Assembly: GCF_900446215.1 (NCBI RefSeq)
Contig: NZ_UAQZ01000013.1
Coordinates: forward strand, 797,897 to 861,896
Length of the DNA: 64,000 bases
Direction of reading: 5' to 3'
DNA from: Burkholderia cenocepacia
Lineage (GTDB): Bacteria; Pseudomonadota; Gammaproteobacteria; Burkholderiales; Burkholderiaceae
The notes under the pieces were generated by a model. It was not told the DNA's origin. It was given only the letters and a program-made list of their open reading frames with translations, and made no database searches. This document shows, piece after piece, positions 51,064-60,228 of this stretch (its first letter is position 1; each line of letters starts with the position of its first letter). The translations under genes and the position numbers were made by a program.

Positions 51064-51993
51064 TCAGGCGGGGCCCGGCGTCCACCGCAACGTCGCCTGC
51101 AGCGACTCGCCCGGCGCCAGCACGCAGCCGCCGACGAGCGACGCGGGTTCCGTTGCATTGAAGCTGTCCGTCGTGTTCGTGACGGGCTCGACGCACAGCG
51201 CGTCGGCGCCCGACGGCGCGTACACGACGAGCTGGTCGAACGGCTGCTCGGCCTGCAGCACCAGTTGCCGGCCGCGCTCCGGCCAGATCACCGCCGCCTC
51301 GCGCGACCAGCCGACGAAATTGTTGTCGAGTTCGAATGCATCGACCGGCATCCCGCCGCGCAGCGCGGCGACGGCCGGGTGATCGCCGACGTGGGTAGGC
51401 AGCACGTCCGCATCGGCATGCCACATCGCGTCGACGTGCGCCTTCACGACGGTGTGCGGCGTGCGCAGGTAATACGGGTGATGGCCCATGCCGAACGGCA
51501 TCGGCTGTGCGCCGAGGTTGCGCGCGGACAGCGTGATCGACAGCACGGGGCCGTCGAGCCGGATCGACTGGCGCGCCTCGTAATGGAACGGCCAGTCGCC
51601 CGCGCGGCTTGTATCGGGGCGATGTTCGAAGCGCAGGTCGACCTGCATCTCGTCGCGCCGCTCGACCTGCCACGGACGCAGCCAGCCGTGCCCGTGCAGC
51701 GCGTGACGATACGCATCGTCCGGGCCGGACAGGTCGATCGTGCGGCCGTCGAATTCGAACTTCGCGTCGCGGATGCGGTTGCAGTACGGAAACAGCGGGA
51801 AGCTCGCGAAGCGCAGCGGATCGCCGCTCGCGAGCGCCGCGTCGGTGGTCGGGCGAAACCAGTGCTGCGGGCCGTCCGGCGCTTCGTCGTAGTACGCGGC
51901 GATCGAGCCGCCGGCCAGCGGCGCGACGCGGACGCGGGTCGACCCGCTGGCGAGTTCGATCAGGTCGGTGTGGCGGGGCATTCCCATCGGCAT
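51064..51993 (-). CDS. Aldose 1-epimerase (GalM-like)
   Basis: A 309-residue galactose-mutarotase-fold protein: FPLFPYCNRIRDAKFEFDGR, HALHGHGWLRPWQVERRDE (first catalytic His region), MPFGMGHHPYYLRTPHT (second His) and VYAPSGADALCVEPVTNTTD (carboxylate). It interconverts sugar anomers and would feed the imported sugar into catabolism. It ends about 140 bases before the importer's first gene on the same strand, with operator candidate A in between, and its own promoter faces lacI across operator candidate B. Confidence 0.87.
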   Translation of the reverse strand: MPMGMPRHTDLIELASGSTRVRVAPLAGGSIAAYYDEAPDGPQHWFRPTTDAALASGDPLRFASFPLFPYCNRIRDAKFEFDGRTIDLSGPDDAYRHALHGHGWLRPWQVERRDEMQVDLRFEHRPDTSRAGDWPFHYEARQSIRLDGPVLSITLSARNLGAQPMPFGMGHHPYYLRTPHTVVKAHVDAMWHADADVLPTHVGDHPAVAALRGGMPVDAFELDNNFVGWSREAAVIWPERGRQLVLQAEQPFDQLVVYAPSGADALCVEPVTNTTDSFNATEPASLVGGCVLAPGESLQATLRWTPGPA

Positions 51994-52092
51994 CGATCAT
52001 CCCGGGATGAAGCTGACGACCCCGTCGCCGGCATGCAGCATCCGGCCGCGGGCATGTGCGGCCAAGGATGGCACGGCGCCGCCCGCGTGGTC

Positions 52093-52114
52093 AATAATAT
52101 TTGTTGATATTATT
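52093..52114. promoter_or_regulatory. AT-rich dyad between epimerase and lacI-type genes (operator candidate B)
   Basis: AATAATAT-TTGTTG-ATATTATT is a perfect eight-base inverted repeat with a six-base centre. It lies in the divergent region between the aldose epimerase gene and the LacI-type regulator gene, where an autoregulatory operator is expected. Confidence 0.7.
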
Positions 52115-52264
52115 ATCCGGACATCCAGGCATCCGGCGGAACACGCGTAAAGCTTGATTGCCGGCCCGAATGGCCGATGTTACCGTCGGGTCAGATTGAT
52201 CCGACCCGCTGTTCATCACCGACTTTATTTGCCCATCCTGCCGAGGCCGGACCGCGCTCCTACC

Positions 52265-53335
52265 GTGAAACGCTCTACTCAACGTCGCCCCACGATGACC
52301 GACATCGCCAAGCTTGCCGGCGTGTCGCAATCCACCGTCTCCCTCGTGCTGAACAACGCGGCGGGCACCAAGTTCTCGGACGCCACGCGCGAAAAAGTGC
52401 TGAAGATCGCGCACGAGCTCGGCTACCGGTTCCTGCCGCGCGAAGTGACGATGACGCACGGCGGCGAGCGCGACCTGATCGTCTATCTGGCCGACGAAAT
52501 CTCGACGAGCCCGCACCCGGTCGTCAACATCGACGGCGCGCGCGACGCGGCGTATGCCAACGGCAAGCTGCTCGCCGTGTACTCGACGCACGGCAACGTC
52601 GACATCGAGCGCCAGGTGCTCGAATCGGTGCTCGCGATGCCGAACCTGCTCGGCGTCGTCTATGCGACCGTCTATACGCGCAAGGTCGCGCTGCCGGCCG
52701 AGCTGCTGCGCGTGCCGGCCGTGCTGCTCAACTGCTACACGACGGACAGCGGGCTGTCGTCGATCGTGCCGGCCGAAGTCGCGGGCGGCCATGCGGCGAC
52801 CGAATACCTGCTGCGCGCGGGCCACCGGCGCATCGGCTACGTCAACGGCGAACCGTGGCAGGACGCCGCGAAGGACCGGCTGAAGGGCTATCGCACCGCG
52901 CTGGCCACGGCCGACATCCCGTTCGCGCCGGAACTCGTGCGCGACGGCGACTGGGGCTCCGACACCGGCTTCGAGCAGACGCTGTCGCTGCTGCGCGAGC
53001 CGAACCCGCCCACCGCGATCTTCTGCGCGAACGACCTGATGGCGATCGGCGCGATCGAGGCCGTCAAGCATCTCGGCATGCGCGTGCCCGACGACATCTC
53101 GGTGCTCGGCTACGACGACCAGGAAATCGCGCGGCACACGCACCCGCCGCTGTCGACGATCGTGCTGCCGAACTACGAGCTGGGCCGCTGGGCGGTCGAG
53201 ATCCTGCTGCAGGAAGAACAGAACCGCGCGGTCGGCATGCCCGTGCGCCGCCGCGCGATCAAGCTCGACGGGCCGCTCGTCGAGCGCGGGTCGGTGCGGA
53301 CCGTCGAGACGGCCGCGCAATCGGCGAGCGCGTAG
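52265..53335 (+). CDS. LacI-family transcriptional regulator
   Basis: A 356-residue regulator from a GTG at 52265 (VKRSTQRRPTMTDIAKLAGV); the ATG ten codons later is an alternative start. The helix-turn-helix SQSTVSLVLNNAAGTKFSD is followed by a hinge and a sugar-binding-protein-like effector domain (HRRIGYVNGEPWQDAAKDRL, IFCANDLMAIGAIEAVKHLG, DISVLGYDDQEIARHTHPPL). Its neighbours are a sugar importer, an epimerase and a glycoside hydrolase, each preceded by an AT-rich dyad, so it is the likely repressor of all three. Confidence 0.9.
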   Translation: MKRSTQRRPTMTDIAKLAGVSQSTVSLVLNNAAGTKFSDATREKVLKIAHELGYRFLPREVTMTHGGERDLIVYLADEISTSPHPVVNIDGARDAAYANGKLLAVYSTHGNVDIERQVLESVLAMPNLLGVVYATVYTRKVALPAELLRVPAVLLNCYTTDSGLSSIVPAEVAGGHAATEYLLRAGHRRIGYVNGEPWQDAAKDRLKGYRTALATADIPFAPELVRDGDWGSDTGFEQTLSLLREPNPPTAIFCANDLMAIGAIEAVKHLGMRVPDDISVLGYDDQEIARHTHPPLSTIVLPNYELGRWAVEILLQEEQNRAVGMPVRRRAIKLDGPLVERGSVRTVETAAQSASA

Positions 53336-53467
53336 GCGCGCCCCTTCCTCCTTCCGACACACCCCTGCGACGCGGGCGGCACATTCGCTGCCCGCGCGTG
53401 CTTGCACACCCTGTCGGCCCCCTGCTTGCCCTCGGTTGCCGCCCATTCGAGGGTAAACACCATCACT

Positions 53468-53485
53468 AAATTATTAGTAATATTT
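53468..53485. promoter_or_regulatory. AT-rich dyad before the glycoside hydrolase gene (operator candidate C)
   Basis: AAATTATTAGTAATATTT lies in the 379-base space between the lacI-type gene and the glycoside hydrolase gene. A TATACT at 53498-53503 could be the -10, which would put the dyad over the -35 region. The rest of the space is a long leader in which no gene was seen. Confidence 0.55.
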
Positions 53486-53714
53486 CTCCGTCATTTCTAT
53501 ACTTGCGTCGGCATCGGGCAGAACCCCGGGCCACGACAGAACAACACGACGAGACGGTGACCGGAAGCGACCGCGCGCGAACCCGCCGCGCGGCCCGCTC
53601 CGTGCCGTCCGCACATCACACGCGCATCGTGCCGCGACGCTTGCCGTCGAGGCACCGCTTCAGCCGCATCGAGTCACCAGTCGTCCGCTTCTCCCCATTG
53701 ATCCGGAGTCCAGA

Positions 53715-56033
53715 ATGACTATCACGTCTCGTCTCAAGCCCGCCGCGCTGGCGGTCTTCGTCTTGCTCGCCTCGTGCGGCGGCGATGATTCGTCCGCCCC
53801 GTCGGCATCCGCGCTTGCCGCGCATGCGCCCGTCGATGCCGCGTCCAGCGACAGTGCGGCCACGGCCAACGCCGCCGCATCCAGCGATTTCATGAACATG
53901 GGTCACGGCGGCCCGTCGCATTTCCCGAACCAGCTGGTCACGCTCGGCCTGCCGGGGCCGACGCCCGCGCTGCGCGTGTCGTCGCGCGGCGTGCCGCCGT
54001 ATGCGCCGCCGCCGCCGCCCGTCGCGACCGACACGCAAACGCTGACGCTCGCCGATTTCGATACGTACGGTCCGGCGTGGACGAGCGGCGGCACGAACAC
54101 GATCCGGATCGACGGCACGAGCACGGACGGCGCGAAGCTCGTCACCAACGCGCAGCATCCGGCGTACGGCCACGCGTCGTACGAAGCGGACGTGACGATC
54201 GGCGCGCCCGCGCCCGGCGCGAATACCGCGAATGCGGGCTTCATCGTGCACGTGACGAACCCGTCGGTCGGCACCGATGCGCTGACGGGCTACTACATCG
54301 GGCTCGACGCGGTGCGCCACGTGGTGCAGGTCGGCCGCGAGCAGAACAACTGGACCGACTTCATCGACTACCCGGCGCCCGCGGTCGTGCCGGGCAGCAC
54401 GCATCACCTGAAGGTCGTCACGCGCAACAACGCGATCGACGTGTATGTCGACGGCGCGCAGGTGATCAGCATCAACGACGCGACGAGCGGCCTGACGACC
54501 GCGCTGCGCGCGGGCGCGTTCGGGCTGCGCCGCTTCGGCGCGAGCGTCGCGTTCAGCAACGTGACCGTGAGCCGCCATCCGGACGTCGCGCCGAAAACCT
54601 ACGACTTCTCGCGCGTGGTGGGCGCCGTGTACAACCCGTGGAATGCCGTCAACGCGATCGATTTCTGGCAGCACTACGATCCGGCGATCGTCGACCGCGA
54701 GCTCGACTACGCGCAGACGTACGGGATGAACACGATCACCGTGTACCTGCACTACCTGAACTGGGTCAACGATCGCGACGCGTTCCTCGCGAAGTTCGAC
54801 AGCCTGCTCGAGATCGCCGCGCGCCACGGGCTGAAGGTCGCGCCGATCTTCTACGACGATTGCTGGCACGTCGATCCCGCGTACGGCCCGCAGCCCGCGC
54901 CGATCTTCGGCGTGCACAACAGCCGCTGGGTGCAGTCGCCCGGGCAGTCGGTCGAGCAGCAGTACCTGCAGCCGATCGCGGCCGGCGCGTCGACCACCTA
55001 CAAGCAGGACCTGCAGCACTACATCGCCGATTTCGTGTCCGCGCACCGCAACGACCCGCGCATCCTGTACTGGGAGCCGATGAACGAGCCCGGCTGCAGC
55101 GGCAACGGCGCGCTGCAGCCGACGCGCGCGCTGATGATGAACGACGCGCGCATCGCGATCCTGAACGCGGGCGCGACGCAGCCGATCAATTCGCCGAACG
55201 TGCAGGAGCCGGAAGGCGATTACTTCTCCGACTTCCATGCGTTCCACCCGTACGCGCTCAACGCGACGACGCCCGACTACTCGCTGCCGCCGAGCCTGCT
55301 CGACAGCCTGAATTCGGAAACGCTGCAGCGCGGCTGGCCGGGCGGCCAGGCAGGCCAGACGATGGCCGGCATCGCATCCACCTACGGCGGCAAGACGGGC
55401 TTCCTGGTGTGGGAGTTGATGATCGGCCGCACGAATACGCGCTTCCACTGGGGGCAGACGGCGTCCGCCCCGGCGACCGTCGAGCCGGCGACGCCGTTCC
55501 AGGGCACGCTCTACCCCGACGGTCACCCGTGGAGCACGGCCGAGGTGCAGGCGCTCGCGAGCGCGTTCAGCTCGCGGCTGCGCGTGCTGAACGCGACGTA
55601 CTACAACGACACGACGTTCACGACGCCGGTGTTCTCGTCGATCACGCCGCTGGTCGATTTCGACCTGAACACCGAGCGCGGCACCGATTCGCCCGATGCG
55701 TCGAAGGGGATGAATGCGACGAACTATGCGATCCGCTGGACCGGCGCGCTCGACATTCCGAAGGCCGACAACTACACGTTCAGCGTGACGAGCGACAACG
55801 TCGCGCGCGTGTGGATCGACGGCCGCAAGGTGATCGACAAGGAGCAGCCGGGACTCGCGACCGCGAAGGGCCGCATCCACCTGTCGCAGAAGCGGAACGT
55901 GCCGATCCGCGTCGAGTACGTGCATGCGAGCGGGCCGGCCAGCATGCATCTGCAATGGTCGAGCCCGAGCGCCGGCCGCGACACTCTCGTACAGGTCGCG
56001 CAGCGGCCGTTGACGGACGCGCTCGCGCAATAG
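53715..56033 (+). CDS. Lipoprotein glycoside hydrolase (GH clan-A-like) with PA14-like C-terminus
   Basis: A 772-residue exported protein. The signal peptide ends in a lipobox (FVLLASC, Cys21). A Ser/Ala-rich linker leads to a concanavalin-like (DUF1080/LamG) domain at about 108-290, a TIM-barrel glycosidase domain at about 300-600 and a PA14-like domain at about 650-760 (NYAIRWTGALDIPKADNYTF, VRVEYVHASGPASMHLQWSS-like wording). In the barrel, YWEPMNEPG gives the acid/base E458 and LVWELMIG the nucleophile E567, as in clan-A retaining glycosidases. It should sit on the cell surface or in the outer membrane, releasing sugar for the neighbouring importer. The substrate is unknown. Confidence 0.8.
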   Translation: MTITSRLKPAALAVFVLLASCGGDDSSAPSASALAAHAPVDAASSDSAATANAAASSDFMNMGHGGPSHFPNQLVTLGLPGPTPALRVSSRGVPPYAPPPPPVATDTQTLTLADFDTYGPAWTSGGTNTIRIDGTSTDGAKLVTNAQHPAYGHASYEADVTIGAPAPGANTANAGFIVHVTNPSVGTDALTGYYIGLDAVRHVVQVGREQNNWTDFIDYPAPAVVPGSTHHLKVVTRNNAIDVYVDGAQVISINDATSGLTTALRAGAFGLRRFGASVAFSNVTVSRHPDVAPKTYDFSRVVGAVYNPWNAVNAIDFWQHYDPAIVDRELDYAQTYGMNTITVYLHYLNWVNDRDAFLAKFDSLLEIAARHGLKVAPIFYDDCWHVDPAYGPQPAPIFGVHNSRWVQSPGQSVEQQYLQPIAAGASTTYKQDLQHYIADFVSAHRNDPRILYWEPMNEPGCSGNGALQPTRALMMNDARIAILNAGATQPINSPNVQEPEGDYFSDFHAFHPYALNATTPDYSLPPSLLDSLNSETLQRGWPGGQAGQTMAGIASTYGGKTGFLVWELMIGRTNTRFHWGQTASAPATVEPATPFQGTLYPDGHPWSTAEVQALASAFSSRLRVLNATYYNDTTFTTPVFSSITPLVDFDLNTERGTDSPDASKGMNATNYAIRWTGALDIPKADNYTFSVTSDNVARVWIDGRKVIDKEQPGLATAKGRIHLSQKRNVPIRVEYVHASGPASMHLQWSSPSAGRDTLVQVAQRPLTDALAQ

Positions 56034-56050
56034 CAGGCGTTACCCGCATC

Positions 56051-56085
56051 AACGCCCGTGAAGCCTGCGCGACTTCACGGGCGTT
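56051..56085. terminator. Bidirectional terminator
   Basis: AACGCCCGTGAAG (56051-56063) and CTTCACGGGCGTT (56073-56085) form a perfect 13-base-pair stem with a nine-base loop between the convergent glycoside hydrolase and ABC ATPase genes. Flanking T-runs are short. Confidence 0.75.
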
Positions 56086-56110
56086 GCGATGCAACCGGCA
56101 GACGCGTTTA

Positions 56111-56878
56111 TTACTTCAACCGCCCCGACAGAAACTGCCCGAGCCGCTCGCTCTTCGGATTCACGAGGATCTGCTGCGGATCGCCCTCCTCCTCGATCTT
56201 CCCCTGATGCAGGAAGATCACGTGGTTCGACACGTTGCGCGCGAAGCCCATCTCGTGCGTGACGACGACCATCGTGCGCCCTTCCTCGGCGAGCTTCTGC
56301 ATCACCTTCAGCACTTCGCCCACCAGTTCCGGATCGAGCGCCGACGTCGGCTCGTCGAACAGCATCACTTCCGGCTCCATCGCGAGTGCGCGCGCGATCG
56401 CGACGCGCTGCTGCTGACCGCCCGACAGATGCGACGGATACATGCCCTCGACGCGCGGCGCGAGGCCGACCTTCTCCAGATACTTGCGCGCCCGCGCGAT
56501 CGCTTCGTCCTTGCCGACCCCGAGCACGGCCATCGGCGCCTCGATCACGTTCTCGAGCACCGTCATGTGCGCCCACAGGTTGAAGTGCTGGAACACCATC
56601 GACAGCTTCGTGCGCATCCGCTGCAACTGCTTCTGGTCGGCCACGCGCAGCGACCCGTTGCGGTCGCGCGTGGTCTGGATCGGCTCGCTGCCGATCGTGA
56701 TCTGCCCCGAGCACGGCTGTTCGAGGAAGTTGATGCAGCGCAGGAACGTGCTCTTGCCGGAGCCGCTCGAGCCGATGATGCTGATCACGTCGCCGGCCTT
56801 CGCCTTCATCGACACGCCCTTCAACACCTCGTTGTCGCCGAATTTCTTGTGCAGGTTGTCAACGGTAAGCTTGTACAT
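56111..56878 (-). CDS. Amino-acid ABC transporter ATP-binding protein (HisP-like)
   Basis: A 255-residue ATPase with Walker A GSSGSGKST (36-44), LSGGQQQRVAIARAL and VMLFDEPTSALDPELVGEVL. The insert between Walker A and the Q-loop (IGSEPIQTTRDRNGSLRVAD) matches HisP of the histidine/lysine-arginine-ornithine importer. It is the last gene of a binding protein-permease-permease-ATPase set, 33 bases after the HisM-like gene. Confidence 0.92.
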   Translation of the reverse strand: MYKLTVDNLHKKFGDNEVLKGVSMKAKAGDVISIIGSSGSGKSTFLRCINFLEQPCSGQITIGSEPIQTTRDRNGSLRVADQKQLQRMRTKLSMVFQHFNLWAHMTVLENVIEAPMAVLGVGKDEAIARARKYLEKVGLAPRVEGMYPSHLSGGQQQRVAIARALAMEPEVMLFDEPTSALDPELVGEVLKVMQKLAEEGRTMVVVTHEMGFARNVSNHVIFLHQGKIEEEGDPQQILVNPKSERLGQFLSGRLK

Positions 56879-56911
56879 GCTGGGTCCTTCGTTGCGGATC
56901 TTGCGGATGCG

Positions 56912-57625
56912 TTAATGGCTGCGCGGCGCGAGGTACGCGAGCCAGCGCGTCTCGAGCTTGCGGAACGCCCAGATGAGCGCGAACACCACGACGGCGTACA
57001 GCACGGCTGCGATGCCGTAGGCCTGGAACGACATGTAGGTCGCCGAATTGACGTCGCGCGTGACCTTCAGGATGTCGGGCACGGTCGCGGTGAACGCGAG
57101 CGTCGTCGCATGCAGCATCAGGATCACTTCGTTGCTGTAGCTCGGCAGCGAGCGGCGCAGCGCGGACGGCAGGATGATGCGCGTATAGAGCTTGAAGCGC
57201 GACATCCCGTAGGCCATCCCGGCTTCGATCTCGCCGGACGACGTCGCCTTGATCGCGCCCGCGAAGATCTCCGTCGCATACGCGCATTCGTTCAGCACGA
57301 ACGCGAGCAGCGTGCAGTTCATCGCGTTGCGGAAGAACGTGTCGAGCAGCACGTGGTCGTGCACGACCTGCAGGCTGTAGATGCCCGTGTAGCACATCAG
57401 CAGCTGCACGTACAGCGGCGTGCCGCGGAACACGTACGTATAGAGCCACACGGGGCCCGAGATCCAGCGGTTCGACGACGCCCGCGCGATCGCGAGCGGC
57501 ACGGCGAGCGCGAAACCGAACGCGATCGACACGACCAGCAGCCACAGCGTGATCGCGAGGCCGCTGAAGCGGTAGCCGTCGGAATAGAGATAGTTTTGCC
57601 AGTACTGGCTGACGAGTTCGATCAC
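56912..57625 (-). CDS. Amino-acid ABC transporter permease (HisM-like)
   Basis: A 237-residue permease with about five membrane segments and the EAA loop IEAGMAYGMSRFKLYTRIIL. The start is a GTG at 57625 that overlaps the preceding permease stop by four bases (GTGA), which indicates translational coupling. Wording such as YVFRGTPLYVQLLMCYTGIY matches HisM. Confidence 0.92.
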   Translation of the reverse strand: MIELVSQYWQNYLYSDGYRFSGLAITLWLLVVSIAFGFALAVPLAIARASSNRWISGPVWLYTYVFRGTPLYVQLLMCYTGIYSLQVVHDHVLLDTFFRNAMNCTLLAFVLNECAYATEIFAGAIKATSSGEIEAGMAYGMSRFKLYTRIILPSALRRSLPSYSNEVILMLHATTLAFTATVPDILKVTRDVNSATYMSFQAYGIAAVLYAVVVFALIWAFRKLETRWLAYLAPRSH

Positions 57626-58311
57626 AGTGCGAGCCTCCGGACACCGACGGAATAACGCTTCTCGAGGTGATGCAGCACGACGTTCGACACCGTCGTGATC
57701 GCGAGGTAGATCGCGCCCGCAGCCAGCGTGAAGAAGAAGAAATCGAGCGTGCTCTTGCCGGCGTCCTGCGACGCCTTGACGACGTCGGCGAGGCCGATGA
57801 TCGACACGAGCGCGGTGGCCTTCACGAGCACCTGCCAGTTGTTGCCGATGCCCGGCAGCGCGAAGCGCATCATCTGCGGGAACAGGATGCGGTGAAACAC
57901 GCGCCAGCCGCTCATCCCGTACGCGAAGCCGGCTTCGAGCTGGCCGCGCGGCACCGCGAGGAACGCGCCGCGGAACGTCTCGGTGAAGTACGCGCCGTAG
58001 ATGAAGCCGAGCGTCACGACGCCGGCCACGAACGGGTCGATGTCGATCTGGTCCCAGCCGAGCAGGTCGGTCACATCGTTCAGCAGGATCTGGATCCCGT
58101 AGAACAGCAGCAGCATCAGCACGAGATCGGGCACCGCGCGGATCAGCGTCGTATAGAACGTGCCGACCGACTTGAGCACGCGGTTGGCCGACAGTTTCGC
58201 GGCCGCGCCCGCGAGGCCCAGTATCAGCGACGCGGCGAGCGACAGCACCGCGAGCTTCACGGTCTCGACCGTGCCGGCCCACAGTAGCGGGCCAAATCCT
58301 TGGAAGATCAT
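57622..58311 (-). CDS. Amino-acid ABC transporter permease (HisQ-like)
   Basis: A 229-residue permease whose sequence follows HisQ closely: FIYGAYFTETFRGAFLAVPR, PGIGNNWQVLVKATALVSII and ending EKRYSVGVRRLAL. The ATG at 58311 aligns with HisQ proteins; an in-frame ATG at 58353 would add 14 residues, and neither has a good ribosome-binding site. It is co-transcribed with the HisM-like gene and lies about 170 bases after the binding-protein gene. Confidence 0.9.
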   Translation of the reverse strand: MIFQGFGPLLWAGTVETVKLAVLSLAASLILGLAGAAAKLSANRVLKSVGTFYTTLIRAVPDLVLMLLLFYGIQILLNDVTDLLGWDQIDIDPFVAGVVTLGFIYGAYFTETFRGAFLAVPRGQLEAGFAYGMSGWRVFHRILFPQMMRFALPGIGNNWQVLVKATALVSIIGLADVVKASQDAGKSTLDFFFFTLAAGAIYLAITTVSNVVLHHLEKRYSVGVRRLAL

Positions 58312-58484
58312 ATGAGGAACCCAGAACGAGGTGGCTGGATTGTCAATAGCCATTAAGCGCGCAGCAAACGAGTTCTGCGCACGACGTGATGCAGCCTGCT
58401 CATCAAGCCGGACGCGGCCCGCGCACGGGGCGGCATCCGGCAACGCAGGCGGCGCGCCGCCATCGATGCGCGCTGCCCGGGCGG

Positions 58485-59258
58485 TCAGCCGCCGTAGACG
58501 TCGAACGCGAAGTACTTCTTCTCGAGCTTCTTGTAGGTGCCGTCCTTGATGATGTCGGCGATCGCGTGGTCGATCTTCGCCTTCAGGTCGGCGTCGTCCT
58601 TGCGCAGGCCGATGCCGGCGCCGTTGCCGAGCGTCTTCGGATCGTCGATGTCGCCGCCGGCGAACTGGAAGTTCGCACCGCGCGGCGTCTTCAGGAAGCC
58701 GATGTCGGCCTGCACCGCGTCCTGCAACGCCGCGTCGAGGCGGCCCGACATCAGGTCCTGGTACACGCCGTCCTGGTTCTGGTAAGGCACGACCTGCACG
58801 CCCTTCGGCGCCCAGTACGCCTTCGCGTAGGTTTCCTGGATGGTGCCCTGCTCGACGCCGACCGACTTGCCCTTCAGCGATTCGGCCGTCGGCTGCAGGT
58901 TCGCGCCCTTCTTCGCGACGAGGCGCGTCGGCGTGTTGAACAGCTTGTCGGAGAACGCGATCTGCTCGGCGCGCGCCGGCGTCATCGACATCGACGACAG
59001 CACGCCGTCGAACTTCTTCGCCTTCAGCGCCGGGATCATCCCGTCGAAATCGTTCTCGATCCACACGCATTTCGCCTTCAGGCGGGCGCAGATCTCGTTG
59101 CCGAGGTCGACGTCGAAGCCGACGACCTTGCCGCTTGCATCCTTCGATTCGAACGGCGGGTAGCTGGCGTCGACGCCGAAACGGATCGTCGACCAATCCT
59201 TGGCGTGGGCACCGACCGCGAGGCAGGCGAGGGCAATACTGAGCGCGAGTTTCTTCAT
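58485..59258 (-). CDS. Lysine/arginine/ornithine/histidine-type periplasmic binding protein
   Basis: A 257-residue binding protein with signal peptide MKKLALSIALACLAVGAHA. The mature part matches ArgT/HisJ: IRFGVDASYPPFESKDASGK, CVWIENDFDGMIPALKAKKF, DGVLSSMSMTPARAEQIAFS and YFAFDVYGG at the end. It delivers basic amino acids to the HisQMP-like complex. It is the first gene of the set. The HutC-like repressor a few genes away makes histidine a plausible substrate, but ArgT-type ligands cannot be excluded. Confidence 0.92.
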   Translation of the reverse strand: MKKLALSIALACLAVGAHAKDWSTIRFGVDASYPPFESKDASGKVVGFDVDLGNEICARLKAKCVWIENDFDGMIPALKAKKFDGVLSSMSMTPARAEQIAFSDKLFNTPTRLVAKKGANLQPTAESLKGKSVGVEQGTIQETYAKAYWAPKGVQVVPYQNQDGVYQDLMSGRLDAALQDAVQADIGFLKTPRGANFQFAGGDIDDPKTLGNGAGIGLRKDDADLKAKIDHAIADIIKDGTYKKLEKKYFAFDVYGG

Positions 59259-59783
59259 GGCGTTCCTGTCAGAGGCGAACTGGGGCGGATTCCGGTCGGG
59301 CTGCCCGCCGTGAATCCTTCCAACCGGGTAATCGCGCGTTCCGGCGATGCTCCAAGTTGTACATACAACTTTGCCTTTTCCAGGATAGGGTCAGCAATCC
59401 GTGTTTATCTCTAATTGTCGGCGGATTAGGGGCGTCGACGGGATTTTCCTTAATTTTCAATTAATTATGGATTACGCGGGGCTGAATGGAGGCTTTCTTG
59501 CGGCGTACGGCGGCAGCTGGGCAGAGCCCGGCACCTGTCTAGACCTTGTCGGCCACCGCACCGTGTTTTCCGAACCGGCCTGACGTTCGTCCAACGACGG
59601 CGTGGCCGCCGCCGGCTCATCCTGCCCTTTCCGCCTTCGGTCGCCGGCGCAGCGCGTTTACGCATCCTTTGCAGACGCGCGGCGAGTCTATACACCGTCT
59701 CGCCGCGGCGATTTCTAGAATGGGCGCCATGTCGAGAACGAGATCTCCGCCGTGCACCGCGCGCCGCGACCGGGGATGAGCCC
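59259..59783. other. 525-base intergenic region upstream of the amino-acid importer
   Basis: The interval is divergent between the binding-protein gene and the small gene at 59784. It holds an AT-rich patch at about 59350-59470 (AATTTTCAATTAATTATGG at its end), the likely promoter of the importer. No gene or clear operator was found. Confidence 0.5.
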
Positions 59784-60098
59784 ATGAAACCGACCAGAAC
59801 CGAATCCACTGCTTCACGCCATCTGCCGCCCGCTCGCTCGCGGCGTCGCGCTCCCGCGGACACACTCGTGCTGCTGTCGATCCGCGTCGAATCGGACAAC
59901 CTCGCGGTCGTGCGGCGTCGCTTGCATCAGGCCGTCGGCGCCGCACTGAACTGCTACACGGCCGCGCTCGACCGCCGCACCGGGCGCGCGTGCATCGAAC
60001 TCGAAGTCGCACGGTCACAGGCGTCGCCCGCGATCCTGTCGATCCTGCGCCTGCTGCCGGCCGCCGAGTTCGGCGCGATCCGCCTGTTGCAGCACTAG
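59784..60098 (+). CDS. Small hypothetical protein (possible ACT-like fold)
   Basis: A 104-residue protein: a basic N-terminus (ARSRRRAPADT) and then an alternating pattern LVLLSIRVESDNLAVVRRRL, ALNCYTAALDRRTGRACIEL and AILSILRLLPAAEFGAIRLL. The beta-alpha-beta-beta-alpha-beta rhythm resembles an ACT-type small-molecule-binding domain, but this is only a visual impression. It precedes the porin gene by 130 bases on the same strand. Function unknown. Confidence 0.6.
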   Translation: MKPTRTESTASRHLPPARSRRRAPADTLVLLSIRVESDNLAVVRRRLHQAVGAALNCYTAALDRRTGRACIELEVARSQASPAILSILRLLPAAEFGAIRLLQH

Positions 60099-60228
60099 CG
60101 GCGTTCGTTCGCCACCGCCGCGCGTGACACGCGTCACGCACGCCCCCTTTTTCATCGATTCGCACGCACGGATCCGCGCGGCGGATCGCCGTTCCCGTCG
60201 CAACGGGCCTTTCCAGGAAACACACGCA

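Noticed and set aside
58448..58461. Perfect palindrome GGCGGCGCGCCGCC between the binding-protein and HisQ-like genes.
   Set aside because: Could give a five-base-pair hairpin that tunes expression, but such GC palindromes are expected by chance at this base composition.
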